Below are positions 28,704 to 37,457 of a stretch of 64,000 nucleotides of DNA, one piece after another (position 1 is the stretch's first letter; each line of letters begins with the position of its first letter). Both the position numbers and the translations under genes were made by a program. Origin of the DNA: Sphingomonas endophytica (GTDB taxonomy: Bacteria > Pseudomonadota > Alphaproteobacteria > Sphingomonadales > Sphingomonadaceae); the NCBI RefSeq assembly GCF_001476895.1, contig NZ_LDTB01000046.1, positions 1 through 64,000 of the forward strand, given 5' to 3'. Below the pieces are notes generated by a model. The model did no database searches, was not told the origin of the DNA, and worked only from the letters and a program-made list of their open reading frames with translations.

Positions 28704-29683
28704 GCCAGCCCCCGCGCGCCGGCGATAAGCAGCGGGTCGCCGCGCAGCTCCGGTGGGATGTTCGCGTCGAACCAGCGTGCGACCGGGGCAAGGACCGGCT
28801 GCGTCAGATCCCGTTCCAGATAGGTCCAAACGCGCGGGCACAGTGCCGGATAGCGCGGCTTGCCGTCGCGTTTCCACAACCGGGCGAAGATGCCGACGAT
28901 CTTCGCGTTCCGCTGCGCTCCCAGCACGTGATAGGATTGCATGAAGGTCTCCCCCTCCCCCGTCGCGTCGCGGTACCGCGCCAGCATCCGCTCCTCCAGC
29001 GACGGATCAACGTCGCGCCGCGCGTCTTGCAACAACGACACCAGATCGTAGGCAGGATGCCCGGCCAGCGCATCCTGGAAATCGAGCAGGCCGAGTGTCC
29101 GCCGTTCGCCGACCAGCATCAGGTTCTCGGCATGATAGTCGCGTAGCACCGTCACCGGCGCCGCCGCCTCGGCGTGATGAAGCACTTCGTCCCAGGCGGC
29201 ACGATAGCCATCGCCATCGATGCTCAGGCCGATCGCCGGGCAATACCAGTCGATCAGCAATGCTGCCTCACGCTGCAACTCGTCACGGTCGTAACGACGC
29301 CAGTCCCCGGCGGGATGCGCGCGCAGCGCTACGAGCAGGTCGATGGCGGCGGCGTATAGCGGAACGGCCGCCTCCGGATCGGCATCGACGGTTTCGCGAA
29401 GGCGAACGTCGCCGAAATCTTCGATCAGAACCAAACCGCGCTCCATGTCGATCGCATGGATCGCCGGTGCCGCGAAGGCACGCGCGGTCAGCCAGCGGGC
29501 CACGTCGAGGAACGGACGGGGATCCTCGTGCGGGGGCGGCGCATCCATCAGGATCGCACGCCGCGTATCGGCATGAACGCGGAAGTAGCGGCGGAAAGAG
29601 GCGTCACCAGCGAGCGGCTCGATCCGCGCTCCGCTCCAGCCATGCGCATCTAGAAAGGCCGGAGCATCCGCCGGCGGGGTCAT
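28700..29683 (-). CDS. amgK: Anomeric MurNAc/GlcNAc kinase AmgK
   Basis: 327 residues of the aminoglycoside-phosphotransferase fold. The catalytic loop is LRDYHAENLML and the Mg-binding segment LLDFQDALAGHPAYDL. AmgK phosphorylates the anomeric carbon of MurNAc (and GlcNAc) released during wall recycling and feeds MurU. The ATG at 29683 overlaps the tsaE stop (ATGA); an ATG nine bases upstream is also in frame. The tsaE-amgK-murU order supports the call. Confidence 0.88.
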   Translation of the reverse strand: MTPPADAPAFLDAHGWSGARIEPLAGDASFRRYFRVHADTRRAILMDAPPPHEDPRPFLDVARWLTARAFAAPAIHAIDMERGLVLIEDFGDVRLRETVDADPEAAVPLYAAAIDLLVALRAHPAGDWRRYDRDELQREAALLIDWYCPAIGLSIDGDGYRAAWDEVLHHAEAAAPVTVLRDYHAENLMLVGERRTLGLLDFQDALAGHPAYDLVSLLQDARRDVDPSLEERMLARYRDATGEGETFMQSYHVLGAQRNAKIVGIFARLWKRDGKPRYPALCPRVWTYLERDLTQPVLAPVARWFDANIPPELRGDPLLIAGARGLA

Positions 29684-30135
29684 CGTGGCCATCGGCCGTC
29701 CCAAGCGTCCGGCGCCGCCCAAGTCAAGCGACGCGCGCCATCCTGTTCGATCGCGATGTGGAGCGCGAGCGCGTCCGGCCAATAGCCGGGCCCCGCCCGT
29801 TCCGGCCATTCGACCAGCAACGCCGCATCGTGGCGCGCCTCATCCAGCCCCAGTTCTTCCACCTCCGCCGGATCATCGAGCCGGTACAGGTCGATATGCA
29901 GCACGTCGAGGCGCACCTCCGGGGGCTCGTAGGGCTGGACGATAGCGAAGGTCGGGCTGGGCGCCTCCTCCGCCAGGCCCAACGCCGCGAGCACGCCGCG
30001 CGCGAAGCTGGTCTTGCCCGCACCCAGATCGCCGCTCAGTGTCACGACATCGCCCGCGCGCAGCGACGCGGCGAGTTGCGCGCCCGCGGCCTCGGTCGCC
30101 GCGGCATCCACCAGCCGTCGTTCCCCGCGCATCAT
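29680..30135 (-). CDS. tsaE: tRNA threonylcarbamoyladenosine biosynthesis ATPase TsaE
   Basis: 151 residues; P-loop ATPase of the TsaBDE complex that makes t6A37 in ANN-decoding tRNAs. Walker A is GDLGAGKTSFARG (about 35-47), with the family motifs SPTFAIVQPYEP, HIDLYRLDDP and LVEWPERAG. The ATG overlaps the divL stop (ATGA), so translation should be coupled to divL. Confidence 0.96.
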   Translation of the reverse strand: MMRGERRLVDAAATEAAGAQLAASLRAGDVVTLSGDLGAGKTSFARGVLAALGLAEEAPSPTFAIVQPYEPPEVRLDVLHIDLYRLDDPAEVEELGLDEARHDAALLVEWPERAGPGYWPDALALHIAIEQDGARRLTWAAPDAWDGRWPR

Positions 30136-32468
30136 CGCCGCGGCAGATCGACCGTCACCACGGTGCCCGTGTCCGGTTCGCTGACCAATGTGATCGTCCC
30201 GCCATGTGCCTCGACGAACTGTTTGGCGAGCGGCAGCCCCAGTCCGAGCGCGCGCTCGCCGGCGGCCGAAATCCCCTCACGCGCGAAGCGATCGAAGGCG
30301 CGCGCCATCTGTTCTGGGGTCATCCCCGGGCCATCGTCCGTCACGACGATCCGCGCGCCCCTGGCGTTGCCGTCGACGCGCAGCGTCACATGCCCCTCAT
30401 CCTGCGCCGCGCCGACCGCATGGCGGAGCAGATGTTCGACCACCTCCCGGATGCGGCGCGCATCGCCGGTCAGGCGCCCGGCGGAGCGCTGGATCTCTAC
30501 GATCATTTCGACCTGGTGACGCTTCGCGGTCGCGCGTAGCGAATCGGCCGCCGCGCGCGCCACCGCCGCGACGTCGATGTCCGCGCGCTCCAGTGGTCGG
30601 GCGCCCGTATCCGTGGACGTCAGATCGAGCACATCGTCGATCAGCAGCCCCAACCGGTCAACCGAGTCGAGGATCGCGTCGAGATAGGCGATCGCATCGG
30701 GCGACAAATCACCGGCGTAGCCACCGTGCAGCATCTCGGCGAAACCGCTGATCGAGGTCAGCGGCGTCCGCAATTCGTAGCTCATGTTGGCGACAAAGGC
30801 GGTCTTCACCTGATCGGCCGCCTCCAACGCCTCGTTCCGGTCGCGCAACGCCTGCTCCATGGCGCGACTGTCGCTGATGTCGAGCATCGTGAACAACGCG
30901 TTGCCGTCCGGCAGCGGGACCGCCGCGAACTCGAACTGTCGTCCATCGGCCAGTGCGATATGTCCGGCGCGTTGGTGGCGCTCGATCGTCGCGACCCGCA
31001 CCAGCTCCGCGATCGAGCGCGCCCGGCGCGGGTTCGACAATTTCGATGCGATCCGTTCCGCGATCACATCGACACGCGGACGACCGGTCAGGAATTCGTC
31101 CTCCAGATCCCACACGGCCCGGAAACGATTGTTCCAGAGCTGGAGCCGGCCGTCCGCAGAGAATACGCCCAGCGCCTCGAACAGGTTGTCGAAGGTCGCG
31201 GTGCGGACGCGCAGCAACGTGTCGCGGGCACTGGCGAGCTGTACCTGCTCCGTCCGATCCTCGAAGATCACCATCAGTCCGCCGTCCGGGATCGGCTGCG
31301 CCACGACGCGCAGGTGCGTGCCACCCGGCAGATGCCAATTTTCCTCGACCGCCGCATCGGCGCCGACGAACCAGCCGCGTCGCTCCGCCTTCCAGCCGGG
31401 GAAGTCGCGCACCTCGGGCACCCGATTCGCCTCGCGCATCCGCTCCAGCACGCGATCGAATTCCGGCCGATCGGCGAGCCATTCCAGGCGCATCGCGAAC
31501 ATGCGTCGGAACGGCTGGTTGCAGAACACCAGGCTTCGGTCGCGTCCGAACTGCGCCACGCCCGCCGATAGCCGGTCGAGCATGGCACGCTGCGCATCGG
31601 CGAAGCGGCGTTCGCGCGCGTGGCTCTGTTCCAGTTCCTCGATGTCGATGGCATAGCCCGCGACGCCGCCGACCGGCAGCGGCACGTCATGGATGCGCAG
31701 CGACCGGCGCGCACCGCCGATCGTGGCGGGCAGGACGCGCTGCTGCGGGCGCGCCTCGTCACGCGCCATCGCGGCGCCTGCGGTCGGGCTACCCTGCCCT
31801 GAGCCGTCGACCAGTTCCAGCCCGCGCCCGACCACATCGGCGGCGCTGGTCCCTTCCACGGCGTTGACATAGGCCGAGTTGACCATCGCCAGCTGAAGGT
31901 CGCTGTCGCGATACCACATCGGCAGCGGAGCGGCTTCCACCAGACCCGTCAGCGCATCGAAGGCATCGGACAGATCGACGCACTCGGCGCGCAGTCGCCG
32001 CATCTCCCCTTCGCTGGCGGTCGAGTCATAGAACCACAGGATCACCGCCTCGCCGCGTCGATCGCCCTGAATCGTCAGCGTGCGTCCGCCGTCGCGCGCA
32101 TGGACGCTCTGGGTGAAGCCGCGCGCCGATCGCTGGCACGCCGACAGCGCCCGCGACACCGCCTGCGCCTCCGCAGGAGCCATACCCCAGCCGGCGGCCT
32201 CCACTTCCTGGAGATAGGCGGGGATGTCGGTGAAACCCAGCCAGTCGGCGACGCGACGCGCCATCTCGATCCTGCCGTTCGGAAACACGACCACCGGCTG
32301 CATCGGCGCGGCGGCGAGCAACGTCTCCATCGCTTCCCGCTCGTGCACCGCATCGACGGCGGCGGCCTTCGCGCGCAATCCCAGCGCGATCAGCACCGCT
32401 CCCGCCAGGACGAGCAGCAGCACCACGGCCCCTGCCGCCACCGCGACGGTCGGCGGGAACATGATCAT
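30132..32468 (-). CDS. divL: DivL-like PAS-containing kinase with tyrosine in the H-box
   Basis: 778 residues. A membrane helix lies at about 7-32, followed by several PAS-like segments (for example about 180-260 and 420-520). Then comes a kinase core with the H-box NMSYELRTPLTSISGF, where Tyr (about 564, codon 30777-30779) replaces the phosphoacceptor His. The ATP-binding domain has DDGPGMTPEQM and GLGLPLAKQF. Caulobacter DivL has the same substitution (Tyr550) and controls the CckA-ChpT-CtrA cell-cycle pathway together with phospho-DivK. DivL function is therefore likely, acting at the inner membrane. It is the first gene of the run ending in trxA. Confidence 0.9.
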   Translation of the reverse strand: MIMFPPTVAVAAGAVVLLLVLAGAVLIALGLRAKAAAVDAVHEREAMETLLAAAPMQPVVVFPNGRIEMARRVADWLGFTDIPAYLQEVEAAGWGMAPAEAQAVSRALSACQRSARGFTQSVHARDGGRTLTIQGDRRGEAVILWFYDSTASEGEMRRLRAECVDLSDAFDALTGLVEAAPLPMWYRDSDLQLAMVNSAYVNAVEGTSAADVVGRGLELVDGSGQGSPTAGAAMARDEARPQQRVLPATIGGARRSLRIHDVPLPVGGVAGYAIDIEELEQSHARERRFADAQRAMLDRLSAGVAQFGRDRSLVFCNQPFRRMFAMRLEWLADRPEFDRVLERMREANRVPEVRDFPGWKAERRGWFVGADAAVEENWHLPGGTHLRVVAQPIPDGGLMVIFEDRTEQVQLASARDTLLRVRTATFDNLFEALGVFSADGRLQLWNNRFRAVWDLEDEFLTGRPRVDVIAERIASKLSNPRRARSIAELVRVATIERHQRAGHIALADGRQFEFAAVPLPDGNALFTMLDISDSRAMEQALRDRNEALEAADQVKTAFVANMSYELRTPLTSISGFAEMLHGGYAGDLSPDAIAYLDAILDSVDRLGLLIDDVLDLTSTDTGARPLERADIDVAAVARAAADSLRATAKRHQVEMIVEIQRSAGRLTGDARRIREVVEHLLRHAVGAAQDEGHVTLRVDGNARGARIVVTDDGPGMTPEQMARAFDRFAREGISAAGERALGLGLPLAKQFVEAHGGTITLVSEPDTGTVVTVDLPRR

Positions 32469-32564
32469 GGATGGGACACGATCCGCAGCATGGCCGACTG
32501 TCTAGGAGCGGCGCGGCGCAGCGGCAAGGCGGACGGCGCCATTATCGACGCGCCAACAATGAGA

Positions 32565-32590
32565 AAGGGCGAGGTCGAAGCCCCGCCCTT
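32565..32590 (-). terminator. Probable terminator of ahcY
   Basis: AAGGGCGAGG (32565-32574), loop TCGAAG, CCCCGCCCTT (32581-32590). On the minus strand the stem (one mismatch) is followed by TCTCATTGTT. It lies 30 bases after the ahcY stop and before divL. Confidence 0.65.
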
Positions 32591-32619
32591 CCCTTTCTCG
32601 CCAGACGCGCGTCGCGCGA

Positions 32620-34041
32620 TCAGTAACGATAGTGATCCGGCTTGAACGGCCCTTCGACCGGCACGCCGATGTAGCCCGCCTGCTTCGGCGTCAGCTTGGA
32701 GAGCTGAACGCCCAGCTTCTCCAGGTGCAGCGCCGCGACCTTCTCGTCGAGATGCTTGGGCAGGACGTAGACCTCGTTCTTGTAGTTCTCGGACTTGGTC
32801 CACAGCTCGATCTGCGCCAGCGTCTGGTTGGTAAACGACGCCGACATCACGAACGACGGGTGACCGGTCGCGCAGCCCAGGTTCACCAGGCGCCCCTTGG
32901 CGAGGATGATGATCTGCTTGCCGTCCGGGAACTTCACCAAGTCGGTGCCCGGCTTCACTTCGCTCCAGTCATAGTTGCTGAGCGCCGCGATCTGGATCTC
33001 GCTGTCGAAGTGGCCGATGTTGCAGACGATCGACATCGGCTTCATCGCCTTCATGTGATCGGCGGTGATGACGTCGGCGTTGCCGGTGGCGGTCACGAAG
33101 ATGTCGGCGCGCTTCACCGCCTCGTCCATCGTCACGACCTCGAAGCCCTCCATCGCCGCCTGCAGCGCGCAGATCGGATCGATCTCGGTGACCAGCACGC
33201 GCGCGCCGCCGTTACGCAGCGACTGCGCCGACCCCTTGCCCACGTCACCGAAGCCCGCGACGCACGCCACCTTGCCGGCCAGCATCACGTCGGTGGCGCG
33301 GCGGATCGCGTCGACCAGCGATTCCTTGCAGCCGTAGAGGTTGTCGAACTTCGACTTAGTGACCGAGTCGTTGACGTTGATCGCCGGGAACGGCAGCTCG
33401 CCCTTCTTGGCGATCTCGTACAGGCGGTGCACGCCGGTCGTGGTTTCTTCCGAAACGCCCTTCAGGTTCTTGACCGTCTGCGTCAGGTAACCCGGATACT
33501 TGGCGATGAACGCCTTGACCGAGCGCTGGAACTCGACCTCTTCCTCATTCTCCGGCTCGCCGAAGGTCGCGCCAGCTTCCAGCTTCGCGCCCCAGAGCGC
33601 GAACATCGTGGCGTCGCCGCCATCGTCCAGAATGATGTTGGCGGTCGTCCCGTCGGTGTCGGCACCCCAGTTGAAGATGTCGCCGACATAGTCCCAGTAT
33701 TCGGCGAGCGTCTCGCCCTTCACCGCGAACACCGGGATCCCGGCTGCGGCGATGGCGGCAGCGGCGTGGTCCTGCGTCGAATAGATGTTGCAGGTCGCCC
33801 ACCGGACGTCCGCGCCCAGCGCGACCAGCGTCTCGATCAGCACCGCGGTCTGGATCGTCATGTGGAGCGAGCCGGTGATGCGCGCGCCCTTCAGCGGCTG
33901 CGACGCGCCGAATTCCTCGCGCAGCGCCATCAGGCCGGGCATCTCCGTCTCCGCGATCGCGATCTCGGCGCGGCCGAAATCGGCGAGGGCGATGTCCTTG
34001 ATGACATAGTCGTTCTTGTCGAGCACGGGGGCGGTTGCCAC
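32620..34041 (-). CDS. ahcY: Adenosylhomocysteinase (SAH hydrolase)
   Basis: 473 residues; cleaves S-adenosylhomocysteine to adenosine and homocysteine, keeping methylation reactions running. Substrate-domain signatures include [15 protein letters not shown] and [14 protein letters not shown]. The NAD-binding motif is [14 protein letters not shown] and the C-terminal KPDHYRY tail is intact. The start codon is GTG at 34041, supported by GGAGACAACGCC just upstream. A perfect 8-bp-arm palindrome about 90-110 bases upstream resembles operators of the SahR regulator. Confidence 0.98.
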   Translation of the reverse strand: MATAPVLDKNDYVIKDIALADFGRAEIAIAETEMPGLMALREEFGASQPLKGARITGSLHMTIQTAVLIETLVALGADVRWATCNIYSTQDHAAAAIAAAGIPVFAVKGETLAEYWDYVGDIFNWGADTDGTTANIILDDGGDATMFALWGAKLEAGATFGEPENEEEVEFQRSVKAFIAKYPGYLTQTVKNLKGVSEETTTGVHRLYEIAKKGELPFPAINVNDSVTKSKFDNLYGCKESLVDAIRRATDVMLAGKVACVAGFGDVGKGSAQSLRNGGARVLVTEIDPICALQAAMEGFEVVTMDEAVKRADIFVTATGNADVITADHMKAMKPMSIVCNIGHFDSEIQIAALSNYDWSEVKPGTDLVKFPDGKQIIILAKGRLVNLGCATGHPSFVMSASFTNQTLAQIELWTKSENYKNEVYVLPKHLDEKVAALHLEKLGVQLSKLTPKQAGYIGVPVEGPFKPDHYRY

Positions 34042-34132
34042 GGCGTTGTCTCCAGTCAGATGAGGCCGACCAAGGCGCGCATCGCACCGATCGGCATCCG
34101 CGCGCCTTAGCCGCGAACGCTGCCCGGATCAA

Positions 34133-34152
34133 ATATAAAGGTATCTTTATAT
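34133..34152 (-). promoter_or_regulatory. Candidate SahR-type operator upstream of ahcY
   Basis: ATATAAAG-GTAT-CTTTATAT, a perfect 8-bp-arm inverted repeat in an AT-rich island, conspicuous in this GC-rich sequence. SahR (ArsR family) controls SAH and methionine genes in many proteobacteria through AAAGATATCTTT-like sites. The match is from memory of that motif; no sahR gene is in the window. Confidence 0.6.
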
Positions 34153-34221
34153 GTGGTGAGCGAGCCGTTCATGTCGGTTAACGACGTCCTGCCGCCCATA
34201 CGGGCCGGGACGGCGACGGTC

Positions 34222-34782
34222 TCAGCTGTGCCCGCTCTGACTCGACAGCAGACGCGGATCGACCCCCGCCGTGGCGAAGCCGCGCGTCCAGCGCTTCTGG
34301 ACCGGCGTGTCGAATAGCATGTCGGGCACATCGGCGACATTCAGCCAGCCGTGGCGGGTCAGCTCCTCCTCCAGCTGCCCGGGTCCCCAGCCCGCATAGC
34401 CGAGCGCGACCAGCCAACGGGTCGGCCCGGTCCCGGCCGCGATCGCGCGCAGGACGTCGAGCGTCCCCGACAGGGCCCAGCGGCCGGCGACATCAAGCGT
34501 ATCCTGCCCGCCCCAGTCCAGCGAGTGCAGCACGAAGCCGCGTCGCGGCTCCACCGGACCTCCGAAATGCACAGGGGCGTCGGGCGCCACCCCCGGCGCG
34601 ATCTCCAGCTGCTCCAGCACCTCGTGCAGCCCCAGCCCGCTGACGACCGCACCCACGCCGACGCCCAGCGCGCCGTTCGCGTCATGGCTGCACATCGCGA
34701 TCACGGAACGATCGAAGCGCGTGTCACCGATGCCGGGCATCGCCAGCAGGAACTGGCCCGTCAGGAATGTCGCTTGTTCCAT
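34222..34782 (-). CDS. YqgE/AlgH family protein (DUF179)
   Basis: 186 residues with family signatures FLTGQFLLAMPGIGDTRFDRSVIAMCSHDANGALG near the N-terminus, PVHFGGPVEPRRGFVLHS in the middle, and LGYAGWGPGQLEEEL towards the C-terminus. The structure of the family is known but its biochemical role is not settled. The ATG at 34782 is preferred; an in-frame GTG lies one codon upstream. It is divergent from the peroxiredoxin gene, with 97 bases between starts. Confidence 0.93.
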   Translation of the reverse strand: MEQATFLTGQFLLAMPGIGDTRFDRSVIAMCSHDANGALGVGVGAVVSGLGLHEVLEQLEIAPGVAPDAPVHFGGPVEPRRGFVLHSLDWGGQDTLDVAGRWALSGTLDVLRAIAAGTGPTRWLVALGYAGWGPGQLEEELTRHGWLNVADVPDMLFDTPVQKRWTRGFATAGVDPRLLSSQSGHS

Positions 34783-34879
34783 CACGCTGATCTAGGCGTT
34801 CGGATCGCGCTTGCCAAAGCTTGAAATTGCCGCGTCCGCTCGCCATCGCTGCGCGGCAACCTTGATCGGAGATAATGAC

Positions 34880-35359
34880 ATGACCATCGGCATCGGCGAT
34901 CCGCTTCCGTCCGCGAAGCTTACCCGCATCACCAGCGACGGGCTGGAGCCGGTGGACAGCGCCACCTTTTTCAAGGGGCGCCGCGTCGCACTGTTCGCCG
35001 TCCCCGGCGCGTTCACCCCGACCTGTTCCGCACGCCACCTGCCGGGCTTCGTCGAAAAGACCGAGGCGCTGCGCGCGAAGGGCATCGACGAGATCGCGTG
35101 CACGGCGGTCAACGATCCCTTCGTCCTGGGCGCTTGGTCGAAGCAGAACGGCGCCGAGGGAATAACCATGCTGGCTGACGGCAATGCCGATTTCGCGTCC
35201 GCGATCGGGCTCGACATGGACGGCACGGCGTTCGGCATGGGACGCCGAAGCCAGCGCTACGCGATGGTCGTCGACGACGGCGTCGTGGCGGCGCTGTACG
35301 TCGAGGCGCCGGGCGAGTTCCGGGTGAGTTCGGCGGAACATCTGCTCGACACGCTCTGA
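34880..35359 (+). CDS. Peroxiredoxin (Prx5 type)
   Basis: 160 residues. The peroxidatic Cys lies in PGAFTPTCSARHLPGF (about residue 49), the Prx5/AhpC-TSA signature. A second Cys (IACTAVND, about 73) is at the position seen in bacterial Prx5 proteins. It reduces hydrogen peroxide and organic hydroperoxides using thiols. The ATG at 34880 follows CGGAGATAATGAC. It is a stand-alone gene between YqgE and amn. Confidence 0.94.
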   Translation: MTIGIGDPLPSAKLTRITSDGLEPVDSATFFKGRRVALFAVPGAFTPTCSARHLPGFVEKTEALRAKGIDEIACTAVNDPFVLGAWSKQNGAEGITMLADGNADFASAIGLDMDGTAFGMGRRSQRYAMVVDDGVVAALYVEAPGEFRVSSAEHLLDTL

Positions 35360-35437
35360 TGACCCGCGCCCGCCGCTGTCCATGGGAGGGCGGCGGGCGG
35401 ACTTGTCGCCGTCACACGGACTATGTAACCGTTCGGG

Positions 35438-36868
35438 ATGACAGCGAACGATCTCGTCCAGCAACTCGACCAGCTTTACACCGCCTCCGTCGGCCGGCTG
35501 AAGGCAGCGATCAGCGCCTATATCGCCGACGGCTCCGTTCCCGACCATGCGACTCGCGCCAATGGCGCTTTCGCCTATCCGGAGATCCGGCTGCGCTTCG
35601 CCGGAGGTGACGGCCGTCCCACTCCGATGCGATCGTTCGGACGGCTGGTCAGCCCCGGCGAATACCGGATCAGCGTCACGAAGCCGGCGGTGTTCGCGGA
35701 CTATCTGATCGAACAGCTCACACTGCTGATCGAGGATTATGACGTCACCGTCGAAGCGGTGCCGGGGACGCAGGAAATCCCTTACCCCTACGTCATCGAC
35801 GCGGGTCACGCGCTGAGTCTCGATGCGGTGTCCGCAGCGGAACTGGCCCGATACTTCCCGACCACCGAGCTCGCCTTCATCGGCGACGAGATCGCCGACG
35901 GGCTGTGGGCGTCGATCGACGGCACGCGCCCGCTGGCGCTGTTCGATGGCCTGCGCACCGACTTCAGCCTCGCGCGATTACGGCATTACACCGGCACGCC
36001 GCCGGAGCATGTGCAGCGCTACGTGCTGTTCACCAATTATCACCGCTATGTCGACGAATTCGTCCGCTGGGGCGCGCAGCAGGTAAGCGAGGGTGGGCGG
36101 TTCACCGCCTTGTCGGGGCCGGGGGGCGTGTTGTTTCGGGCGGGCGACGATCCCGCCATGCTGGACGACAGCGCGTGGCGTCGGTTGCAGATGCCCGCCT
36201 ATCATCTGATGGCCGACGATCGCACCGGCATCACGCTGGTCAACATCGGCGTCGGGCCGTCGAACGCGAAGACGATCTGCGACCATCTGGCGGTGATGCG
36301 CCCCGAGGCGTGGGTGATGATCGGGCATTGCGGCGGCCTTCGTCCCTCGCAGCGGATCGGCGACTATGTGCTTGCGCACGCCTACCTTCGTGACGACCAT
36401 GTGCTGGACGACATGCTGCCGCCGGAAATCCCGGTTCCGGCGATCGCCGAGGTCCAACAGGCGCTGGCCCGCGCGGCGGAGACGGTGTCGGGGCAGTCGG
36501 GCGACGAACTCAAGCGGCGGCTGCGCACCGGCACGATCGTCACCACCGACGATCGCAACTGGGAGCTTCGCTATGCCCGTTCGGCATTGCGATTCTCGCT
36601 CAGCCGCGCGGTGGCGATCGATATGGAATCGGCAACGATCGCGGCGCAGGGCTACCGCTTTCGCGTGCCCTATGGGACGCTGTTGTGCGTATCGGACAAG
36701 CCGCTGCATGGTGAGTTGAAGCTGCCCGGCCAGGCCAACCGCTTCTACGAACGCGCGATCAGCGAGCATATGCGGATCGGCATCGAAACGTGCGAGGAAC
36801 TGCGGCGCGAGGGCGCGAAGCTTCACAGCCGCAAGCTGCGCGCGTTCAACGAGCCGCCGTTCCGCTGA
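35438..36868 (+). CDS. amn: AMP nucleosidase
   Basis: 476 residues; hydrolyses AMP to adenine and ribose-5-phosphate, linking purine pools to carbon metabolism. The N-terminal Amn-specific domain spans about 1-180. It is followed by the nucleoside-phosphorylase-like catalytic domain with VNIGVGPSNAKTICDHLAVM, MIGHCGGLRPSQRIGDYVLA and IDMESATIAAQGYRFRVPYG. Length is normal. The ATG is at 35438. Confidence 0.95.
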   Translation: MTANDLVQQLDQLYTASVGRLKAAISAYIADGSVPDHATRANGAFAYPEIRLRFAGGDGRPTPMRSFGRLVSPGEYRISVTKPAVFADYLIEQLTLLIEDYDVTVEAVPGTQEIPYPYVIDAGHALSLDAVSAAELARYFPTTELAFIGDEIADGLWASIDGTRPLALFDGLRTDFSLARLRHYTGTPPEHVQRYVLFTNYHRYVDEFVRWGAQQVSEGGRFTALSGPGGVLFRAGDDPAMLDDSAWRRLQMPAYHLMADDRTGITLVNIGVGPSNAKTICDHLAVMRPEAWVMIGHCGGLRPSQRIGDYVLAHAYLRDDHVLDDMLPPEIPVPAIAEVQQALARAAETVSGQSGDELKRRLRTGTIVTTDDRNWELRYARSALRFSLSRAVAIDMESATIAAQGYRFRVPYGTLLCVSDKPLHGELKLPGQANRFYERAISEHMRIGIETCEELRREGAKLHSRKLRAFNEPPFR

Positions 36869-36936
36869 CCGATCCCGGAAACCCTGCGCCTGCCGTGCGT
36901 TGCGGCACCGAAATCTTTTGACAAAGGGAGCAGCCG

Positions 36937-37407
36937 ATGGCCGACGACAGCAGCGAAACTCCGACGCCCACCGCGTCGAAGCCGGCCACCCCGCGTCGTC
37001 GGGCGCCGCGCAAGGCGGCAGCTCCCAAGGCCGCCTCGCCGCGCAGCAGCGCGGCCAAGGCGAAGACGCCGAAGAACGAGGCCACCACCGCCGAGAAGAA
37101 GCCAGTCAAGCGCACCGCACGATCGAGCGCCGCCACGTCGCGCTCGCCATCGACGCGCAAGTCCGCTGCACGCGGCGCCGGCGCGATCGAGAAGGTGGGC
37201 GGCAAGTGGGGAGCCGCGGCGATCGCCGGTGGCGTGGCGGCGATCGGTGCGGCGGCGACGGCGGCGCTGCTGACGTTGCGAGGATCGACCCCGAAGACTA
37301 ACGATTCCAAAGAGAAGCAGGGCGCTCATCAGCCGGACGGGACCGACTCATCGGCATCGTTCGAGGCGAAGATCGCCGATGAGAATGTGATTCCCGAGAA
37401 GGCGTGA
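36937..37407 (+). CDS. Lys/Ala/Pro-rich protein with one hydrophobic segment, unknown function
   Basis: 156 residues. The first 85 are low-complexity and basic (Lys, Arg, Ala, Ser, Pro; KAAAPKAASPRSS), similar in composition to histone H1-like or DNA/RNA-binding tails. A single hydrophobic Gly/Ala stretch follows (WGAAAIAGGVAAIGAAATAALL, about 89-110), then a polar, acidic C-terminus. It has a clear ribosome site (AAGGGAGCAGCCG). It could be a membrane-attached nucleic-acid-binding protein, but I do not recognise a family and the function is open. Confidence 0.75.
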   Translation: MADDSSETPTPTASKPATPRRRAPRKAAAPKAASPRSSAAKAKTPKNEATTAEKKPVKRTARSSAATSRSPSTRKSAARGAGAIEKVGGKWGAAAIAGGVAAIGAAATAALLTLRGSTPKTNDSKEKQGAHQPDGTDSSASFEAKIADENVIPEKA

Positions 37408-37420
37408 ACGGCCACTCGTG

Positions 37421-37440
37421 ACCCCCGCGGCGCCGGGGGT
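37421..37440. terminator. Hairpin between convergent genes
   Basis: ACCCCCG-CGGCGC-CGGGGGT, a 7-bp perfect stem 14 bases after the preceding stop and before the convergent hydrolase stop. There is no T-run on either side, so it is only a possible bidirectional transcript end. Confidence 0.4.
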
Positions 37441-37457
37441 AATGGGTCGGGCGATCG

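Noticed and set aside
34042-34221. SAH riboswitch before ahcY
   Set aside because: I could not draw the expected pseudoknot from the leader; the AT-rich palindrome favours a protein operator instead.
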